A stretch of 64,000 nucleotides of DNA from Gigaspora rosea (lineage: Eukaryota; Glomeromycota; Glomeromycetes; Diversisporales; Gigasporaceae), in the NCBI GenBank assembly GCA_003550325.1, contig QKWP01000275.1, positions 132,758 to 196,757 on the forward strand. Direction: 5' to 3'. Shown here piece by piece: positions 58,311 to 64,000 of this stretch (its first letter is position 1; the number at the start of each line of letters is the position of its first letter). A model generated the notes under the pieces. It did not search any database. It was not told where the DNA came from and saw only the letters and a program-made list of their open reading frames with translations. The position numbers and the translations under genes are program-made.

Positions 58311-58699
58311 AAGATACAAATGAGCTGGCATAGTGTATTTACGTAGTACTACTGATAATTTCTTTCCCAATTTTTCTCAAAATTCAGAGAAGTCAGAATA
58401 GTACTATCGAACCTCCCAAAGCTGATCCTGCTAAAATCGATATTCTGTCAAATCTAATAAAAAATTAATCTACCAAGTCGGTACCTGAAATATAATGTTT
58501 TAAAAAATCTGATAACCTCTCAATACTGATACAAAACCTGTCCAGTATGCATATCGATTTTGGAGGTTTGACAGTGTTTACACCAAGTGTTTCATTTAAA
58601 AATCACATGTTCATAATGCCCGGGGACCCCGTGCCTACCCTACTCAGAACATAATATCACAGTTTTAGAACCCATGGCTGGATCGTGATTAAATAATAA
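58311..58699. other. Intergenic DNA
   Basis: No gene recognised. Contains GCCCGGGGACCCCGTGCC at 58619. Confidence 0.45.
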
Positions 58700-59030
58700 A
58701 TAGTTATTGGATGTGTAGCATCCAATAACAGTTTTATTTGGCAGGAGAAATGAGAATACCGTGATCCGAAGGATCACGGGATGATCATTTTGGATGACAA
58801 ATAAAAGAAGTATCTGACTTTGAATTTAATGTGCTAACCTGGGCCCCGAAGGGGCTCAGGTTGTCAAGCACATTAAATTCAAAGCCAGATACGCTGTTAT
58901 TGGATGCGGAACATTTAATAACGGATTTATTTTTCTTTTTCTGTTATACCGTGAGTTTGTGTGAGTCTATTTGGCGTATAACAACTGTTATACGACCCAC
59001 ATTCACTATGAAAAAGAAAAATAATAATGA
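58700..59030. repeat. Cluster of five strong hairpins
   Basis: In order: GTTATTGGAT/ATCCAATAAC (58703-58729); CCGTGATCC/GGATCACGG with loop GAA (58759-58779). A long stem follows at 58810-58891, GTATCTG..CTTTGAATTTAATG paired with CATTAAATTCAAAG..CAGATAC, enclosing ACCTGGGCCCC/GGGGCTCAGGT. Then GTTATTGGATG/CATTTAATAAC (58895-58921); and TTATTTTTCTTTTTC/GAAAAAGAAAAATAA (58928-59024) enclosing CGTATAAC/GTTATACG. Stems are near perfect and differ in sequence except the first and fourth, which share GTTATTGGATG. No reading frame explains them. Confidence 0.75.
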
Positions 59031-59132
59031 TTATATGTATTGCAGCTAAGCTTTAGACAGCAAAGATATTTTCCAGAAAGCATCAAGGGCAAAACTATCT
59101 CTAATTTCATGTAAAAGTAATTTAAACTCGTA

Positions 59133-59309
59133 TTATTTGCTATTGAATATACGTTTTCTCATCAATTCACGTTGCAATTTCGGCCAAATGTGCTTCATTA
59201 ATGACTGTTGAAAATGGTTCTGGGTACGTCCTGGTAATGCTGGTGTCAAAATTATACGAAGTTCAAGAATTGGAGATATTTGTCGATTTTGATTTATTGT
59301 CTTCTTCAT
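59133..59309 (-). CDS. Short unrecognised ORF, 58 aa, possible gene remnant
   Basis: MKKTINQNRQISPILELRII followed by LTPALPGRTQNHFQQSLMKH and a basic end. Codon pattern and mixed composition look coding, and in-phase peptide continues upstream through stops to about 59480 (ISEDNIIDSAQRIIKF). Family not recognised. Either a small gene or the last exon of a decayed one, lying between the kelch paralogues. Confidence 0.3.
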   Translation of the reverse strand: MKKTINQNRQISPILELRIILTPALPGRTQNHFQQSLMKHIWPKLQRELMRKRIFNSK

Positions 59310-59815
59310 TATATCATTTTTGAGGTTTTAAAATTTGATGATACGTTGTGCGCTATCAATAATATTGTCCTCAGATATTTCATGAGCAAAACAATGTTGT
59401 AAATGCTAGAAAGTTTCGTTAATCAAATTTTCTGGTCCAGATGATAGACTTGGAATTTGTGTAATTCTTCATTTAATTATATGTTTATTTATTCCATTTG
59501 TAAATCATCATAATTAATAAGAGATACTAACGATTTATATGAAGTCAAGTAAAATTAATATTCTATTATTACACATAATTTATTCATAATATTAATTGTA
59601 AAGTTCTCAAATTATCCTATGTAAAAACGATTACAATACTGTATTTAAATGCTAACCAATTCATAATATTTAATAAAAGTTCATGAAATTATCCTTTAGA
59701 ATAGCAATTATAAAAGTTTACAAAATATAGTAGCTCCACTCCACCGCGTCTTACAAATTAAATTAAGGTTTCATATAGCATAAATTTGTTAACCTTCTCA
59801 GAAATTTAAATGCGC
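59310..59815. other. 3' flank of kelch gene 2
   Basis: AT-rich, no further gene. Some blocks (AAAGTTCAT(T/G)AAATTAT, TTACAAAATAT) parallel the 3' flank of kelch gene 1 at 54460-54600, so the duplication included downstream sequence. Confidence 0.5.
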
Positions 59816-61551
59816 TTATACGGCTCTGTTACTATGGTTTTCTTTATCATGTAAATTAAAATTATGTGAATCTCCAGGTATTAAAATTTTTTCAATATTT
59901 GTCCTATTTTTGTAACATTTTTTATAACACACGACAAGACCTGATAAAAAAGCTATACTGCCAATGCTTATTACAACAGATAAAATTATTTTATATGTTT
60001 GACTATCTCCATTGTCCGTTGGTAAATTTCCCTGATTAGTTGAAATTCCATTTTTATTCGTTGGAGCTCCTTGGCTTGCATCATTAAATGATGAAACCCA
60101 AGAATAAGTTTCTGTGTTAAAGATATAGATATTATTACTATATACCCATGGCTTTGCAACTACTTGGCTGGTTTTTCGGCCTGAAAAAACAATATATACA
60201 TTATATAAATTCAAATAAATAATTTAAATTGAGGGAACTGTCATTTAACACAATAATTACCGAACGCAATGATCATATAAATCTTATATAAATTAGCAGA
60301 GTGACGAACGAGTGATGGTGGAGCGTTTACCGTGGAAATACTTGGAACAGACCATATCCAAGTATTTGTATTTAAAACTGCAAGTTCAGGATAAGTTTGT
60401 ACAGAATTTTTTCCACCACCGAAAATAATAATATTTCCATCTTTAGCTAATTAAAAAGATTTTAATTTTTTGGTTATTAATTTACATAAAAATACTTAAT
60501 TATTTTGTTCAATTCATGTTTAATCTTGCCTACTTACTTAAAACTGCAGTGTGTCCACCACGAGGTTGAATAGTGGCACCGCTAGCAGTCTTAAATGAAA
60601 TAAAAAATAGTACAAATTATTATTACCGTATTTTTATTATTATACATTATATTATTAAATTAATATTAAGTATATTTACCTTATTAGACCAACTCAAAGA
60701 TGTTGTGTTAAATATAAGGATCTAAATTTATATAATATAGTTATTATTCATGAAATAAACAAATAAATATATACTTGAATAATATCATGACCATACATCA
60801 TTGAAATCAGCATAAGTATTTGGTGTATTACCACCAATATAAATAATAAGGCCTGTTGGTAACAACGTTGCCGTATAATCTACTCGAGGCAAAACGTTTG
60901 TGGGTAAAGTTAATGTTGACCACGTCATTGAAGTAGTGTCGAATAAATTTATTTCATAGATTATATTGCCACCTGTGACAGAGTATCCTACATTATAATC
61001 AGTTCCACCTAAAATATAAGATTTTCCTCTACTATCAATAACTGCATGAATCTCATTACGGTTAATAAAAGAATTATTAAATCCACCAATAATTGGTATA
61101 GTCCATTGTAAACTTATAGGATCAAATTTATATACTGCTGTAGATGTTGAGGTCATTCTTCCTCCAATTAAAAAAATCGTTGAATTATCTGGTGAACTAA
61201 CACATGTACCTAAATTATTACCAACCGGCATTCCAGTCGAAGCTTTTTTAAATGGCGGTGTAGATATGGGGTCTGTTCCTTGAAAATCAAGTTTTGATCA
61301 TATGATTTACTATGTCCCGTAAGGTCATTTTCAAGGAACAGACCCAATATATCAAATGTACTTGATAGATCAATATAGAATACTTCATTGGAAGAGTTTG
61401 TAGTATCTGTTGCTCCACCAAAAAAATAAAGCTTATCATTGATTAAAGCACTTGAATGTTCGAATCGGGCGTCAGGAATGTCTTGACAGATTATAAATGA
61501 AAACGTGAAGATTAAAATGAAATAAATGCAAAGATTTTGAAAATTATTCAT
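59816..61551 (-). CDS. Kelch membrane protein paralogue with MITE in exon 1
   Basis: Same five-exon plan: 61551-60797, 60721-60680, 60589-60538, 60446-60261, 60180-59816. Exons 2-5 have exactly the lengths of gene 1 (42, 52, 186, 365 nt). Exon 1 holds an 81-bp MITE plus a duplicated TA (83 extra bases), breaking the frame after FYIDLSSTFDI. Without it the product would be 438 aa with signal peptide, kelch blades, TM segment and basic tail as in gene 1; protein identity between the two is high. Splicing GT...AG inside the MITE would leave 12 extra bases and keep the frame. So this is a pseudogene, or a gene with a new 65- or 71-nt intron. Intron 3 has the normal GT here. Confidence 0.85.
61267..61347. 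mobile_element. 81-bp TA-target MITE inside kelch gene 2
   Basis: Ends TGGGGTCTGTTCCTTGAAAA and, inverted, TTGGGTCTGTTCCTTGAAAA: 21 bp with one mismatch. TA flanks it at 61265-61266 and 61348-61349. The paralogue at the same codon reads GATATATC without it, so the insertion is exact. On the coding (minus) strand it carries GG|GTCTG and AACAG|ACC. Confidence 0.92.
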
Positions 61552-61645
61552 ATTGATTAACTTATAACTGCTATAATCTCGTTGAACTTTAAAACAATCA
61601 CTCGGAACAAGTGATGTAAAGAAATTATTTTCACAATTTTTTTAA

Positions 61646-61672
61646 TTCCACAACATTGTGGAACTGTTTATA
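61646..61672 (-). promoter_or_regulatory. Core promoter with conserved palindrome, kelch gene 2
   Basis: TATAAAC (61672-61666) then TTCCACAATGTTGTGGAA (61663-61646), about 95-120 bases before the start codon; identical to the block before kelch gene 1. Confidence 0.55.
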
Positions 61673-61679
61673 GACTGTG

Positions 61680-62360
61680 TAAATTAATCCCCTGGAGATG
61701 TCACATTGGGCAAATTAACTCTGTGCCGGTTGTACGAAACCGATCTCGTGATCCATCGACGAACCCGCCGATTTTCCGATTCCTCAACGTTTTGTATAAT
61801 AATCTCAAGTTCAAGAACAAGAGAAAGAGCAAGAAAAAAACAAACCAATTGCACCACAATAGATAAAAAAGAAAAACGTAAGATTAATAAATGAATATTT
61901 ATATGATTAACTTCTAGATTCTTCCATTTTTCGATCGGAATTTTGCTGCCAAGATTATCTGATAACCTCTCTTTTTCTCAGCGATTCTTGTAATTCATAC
62001 CGTACTGCACTGCTTCTAGTACCCCCCTTGTTTAACAACCCTTCAAAAATACCCAGATACATTACAAAAATAATTCTCGAAAAAATTTTATAAGACACGG
62101 GTATTAAAATCCTGGAATTAAAATTTGTTTAATAGTTAGCTAAATACCATTTTTATAAATTTTATTATATATTCGATTTAGTAAGTATCGTAAGCAAGAA
62201 AAAATATTTATTAAAATAAATACAAATACATATGTATATATATGAATCTACTGATATCATTGTAATTATTTTACAATTAATGTCATTAAACGTAAAATAC
62301 GTATCATTATTATAATTTATAGTGATTTAACCATGATCTTAATATTGCTGATTATACTAC
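61680..62360. other. Upstream flank of kelch gene 2
   Basis: No gene supported. The 62-codon + frame at 61706-61894 lacks any motif. About 61925-61995 resembles 53345-53430. Confidence 0.45.
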
Positions 62361-63306
62361 CCCTATAAGAAAAATGGACCGTAAAGGTACGGGTTGGCTG
62401 AGTAAAGGCACGGGTTTTGGTGGCACGGATTAAACCCGTATTTGGTACGTAGGAGGCTTGGATTGGCACGGATTTTTGGCCCGTGGTGGACCGTATGCCC
62501 GTACAAAATGGACCGTTAATGACTCGGGGTTTGCAACACTTTACTAGTCCAAATAGCACGGGATTTGGCCAGGTAATTAACGTGAATTAACGTGTGATAA
62601 AAAAAAAAAATACATACAAGTAGATTACATAAATTTATATCAACAATCAATACTACAGTATATAAACAAACTAACAACTGCTCATGTATCAAAATTTTGC
62701 AAGGAATTTTTTTTGTTAAGACACCCAGAGCAGTTTCATTAGTGAAATTATGAGATATCGCAATTTTTTTAAAAAAAATCGTATATTGATCTTTCGCTCT
62801 TCGTGAAACGAGCCAACACGTACCACCTTCGACACGTATCATTCCGTGAAATGAAGGTGCCATTACGTATGACGTGTCATAACGTGCCACCTCCCCCGTA
62901 CCACTTTTTACCGTGATATTCCGTCAACAGCTCTATACGGGGGACATTTAAAGAGTTGTGCAATCACGTGATATAAGGCCAATCAAATTGTTTGTTTTGA
63001 TCGACACGGTTCAGCCCGACGAAGAAAAAAAGAAGAAAAAAAGCGAGAAAACGAAGAATACAAGAAAACTAATGCTTAAACCTATATTGATGCACTAATA
63101 AAAAATGTCGGGAAGGTGATTTTACATATAAAACATGCTCTAACCATAACCCCGAACTAACCCTTACCCTAACTTTAACTAAATAGTCAAAAACATATGA
63201 TGCACAACGCTTTAAACGTTCCCTCTATACGTACCACTCCGACCGTGCCATTCCGTGGATTCCAGACACAACCCGTACCACACCCCGGACCACTTGTTTT
63301 ATAGGG
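62361..63306. mobile_element. Inverted-repeat element, copy R
   Basis: Ends CCCTATAAGAAAAATGGACC and, inverted, CCCTATAAAACAAGTGGTCC, followed inward by runs of GGTACGGG/GGCACGG. TAC flanks both sides, a possible 3-bp duplication. Opposite orientation to copy L. Contains a nested MITE at 62939-63225. The minus frames at 62317-62890 are translations of it. Confidence 0.8.
62939..63225. mobile_element. 287-bp insertion in copy R
   Basis: Ends GGGGGACATTTAAAGAGTTG and, inverted, GAGGGAACGTTTAAAGCGTT; TATAC flanks both sides (62934-62938 and 63226-63230). The corresponding place in copy L lacks it. Confidence 0.75.
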
Positions 63307-63654
63307 TACGTATTAGACTCCCCGAGCATAATCCCTCCAAGTCACAATACCCAAGCTTGTATACCCACCCTTTGTTAAGTATCTATATTGCTATGTATTA
63401 TATATATTTTTTTTAATAAGATTCGGGTACTAGAGGCAGTGCGTTACGGTAGTTTAGGCCACTCCAATTTAATTCTTTGTTTAACATTACAAGTTCAAAA
63501 TTTTTTGGGGGGGGCTTAAACAACAAATTATTAGGTCCGGTGTTAAAATCGAATTTTTTATTTGTTTCCCTTTCTTTATTTAGTATCGTATTATATTTTT
63601 TTATCATTTTATGTATTTCTTATTTGTGCAGTTTGGATGATCATGGCGTATTCG
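63307..63654. other. Intergenic DNA
   Basis: No gene supported. Two overlapping antiparallel frames of 64-68 codons (63413-63683) have no recognisable motif. Confidence 0.4.
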
Positions 63655-63772
63655 AGGGATTGAAACCCCAAGCGAGGGATTGAAATCCCAAGCGAGGGAT
63701 TGAAACCCTAAGCGAGGGATTGAAACCCCAAGCGAGGGATTAAAACCCCAATTGAGGGATTAAAGCCCCATA
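63655..63772. repeat. 20-bp tandem repeat, six copies
   Basis: Unit GAGGGATTGAAACCCCAAGC repeated head to tail with point changes. Each unit can form a short GGG..CCC hairpin. No spacers between units. Confidence 0.9.
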
Positions 63773-64000
63773 CGAATTAAAAGTATATAAAGGTTTAGTT
63801 TCTGCTTAGACAAGTAGTAAATGATAGTAGATAGTATTTAGTTTCTTATGATAACCCGATGTATTGATTTATATTAATAAAGATAAACCTTATAATCCGT
63901 AATTATGTGTGTTAGTTTCTTGTTTTAAACATTTGACCTTAATCACTATTTGTTCACGATCGAAGCTAAATTGGTGCAATACCCTATTAAGCTCTCCCAT
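63773..64000. other. AT-rich end of window
   Basis: No gene or repeat recognised. Confidence 0.4.

Noticed and set aside
63655..63772. CRISPR-like array (unit contains GGGATTGAAAC)
   Set aside because: Units abut head to tail with no spacers and the context is eukaryotic; it is a minisatellite.

Overview
The window is AT-rich eukaryotic DNA, almost certainly fungal. It has short GT-AG introns of about 60-160 bp, signal-peptide genes split into small exons, and a very heavy load of DNA transposons, retrotransposons and foldback repeats. A decayed Helitron, kelch/transmembrane genes and decayed Sel1-, TPR- and LRR-type repeat sequences together suggest a repeat-rich arbuscular mycorrhizal fungus (Glomeromycotina, perhaps Gigaspora-like). 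That placement is inference from gene families, not from a search. No bacterial operon, rRNA or functional tRNA gene was seen.

Only three host genes look real. (1) 20550-21602 (+) is a five-exon gene for a secreted protein of 249 aa with a Kre9/Knh1-like domain. (2) 54609-56294 (-) is a five-exon, 445-aa, signal-peptide, kelch-repeat, single-TM protein. (3) 59816-61551 (-) is its tandem paralogue, whose first exon carries an 81-bp inverted-repeat transposon. Read straight through, the insertion shifts the frame. The insertion also carries GT and AG splice dinucleotides placed so that splicing would restore the frame.

Layout. 1-1.2 kb: foldback element. 2.6-4.0 kb: dispersed repeat with a nested TA-type MITE. 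4-11 kb: intergenic, repeat fragments, one LTR relic. 11.2-15.9 kb: degenerate Helitron Rep/helicase with two MITEs inside. 16-20 kb: AT-rich DNA with a hAT fragment. 20.5-21.6 kb: secreted-protein gene. 21.6-26.2 kb: hAT-type element with internal minisatellite, then a duplicated 45-bp minisatellite. 26.26-33.19 kb: complete but dead Ty3/gypsy element with two LTRs. 33.4-40.9 kb: a large foldback interrupted by a tRNA-derived SINE and a 5.1-kb hAT element with a four-exon transposase pseudogene. 41-44.7 kb: a satellite derived from a TPR gene, interrupted by an 8-bp-TSD MITE and a nearly intact Tc1/mariner element. 44.9-48.4 kb: non-autonomous hAT element. 49.4-51.9 kb: nested palindromes and a second SINE. 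52-53 kb: second copy of the 2.6-kb repeat. 54.6-61.6 kb: kelch gene pair. 56.7-57.9 and 62.4-63.3 kb: two inverted copies of one element bracketing the second kelch gene.

The region works mainly as a transposon graveyard. Many insertions can be ordered in time because target-site duplications and uninterrupted copies are present in the same window. Several dead elements have lost catalytic residues, or gained stop codons, through changes compatible with C-to-T or G-to-A transitions.
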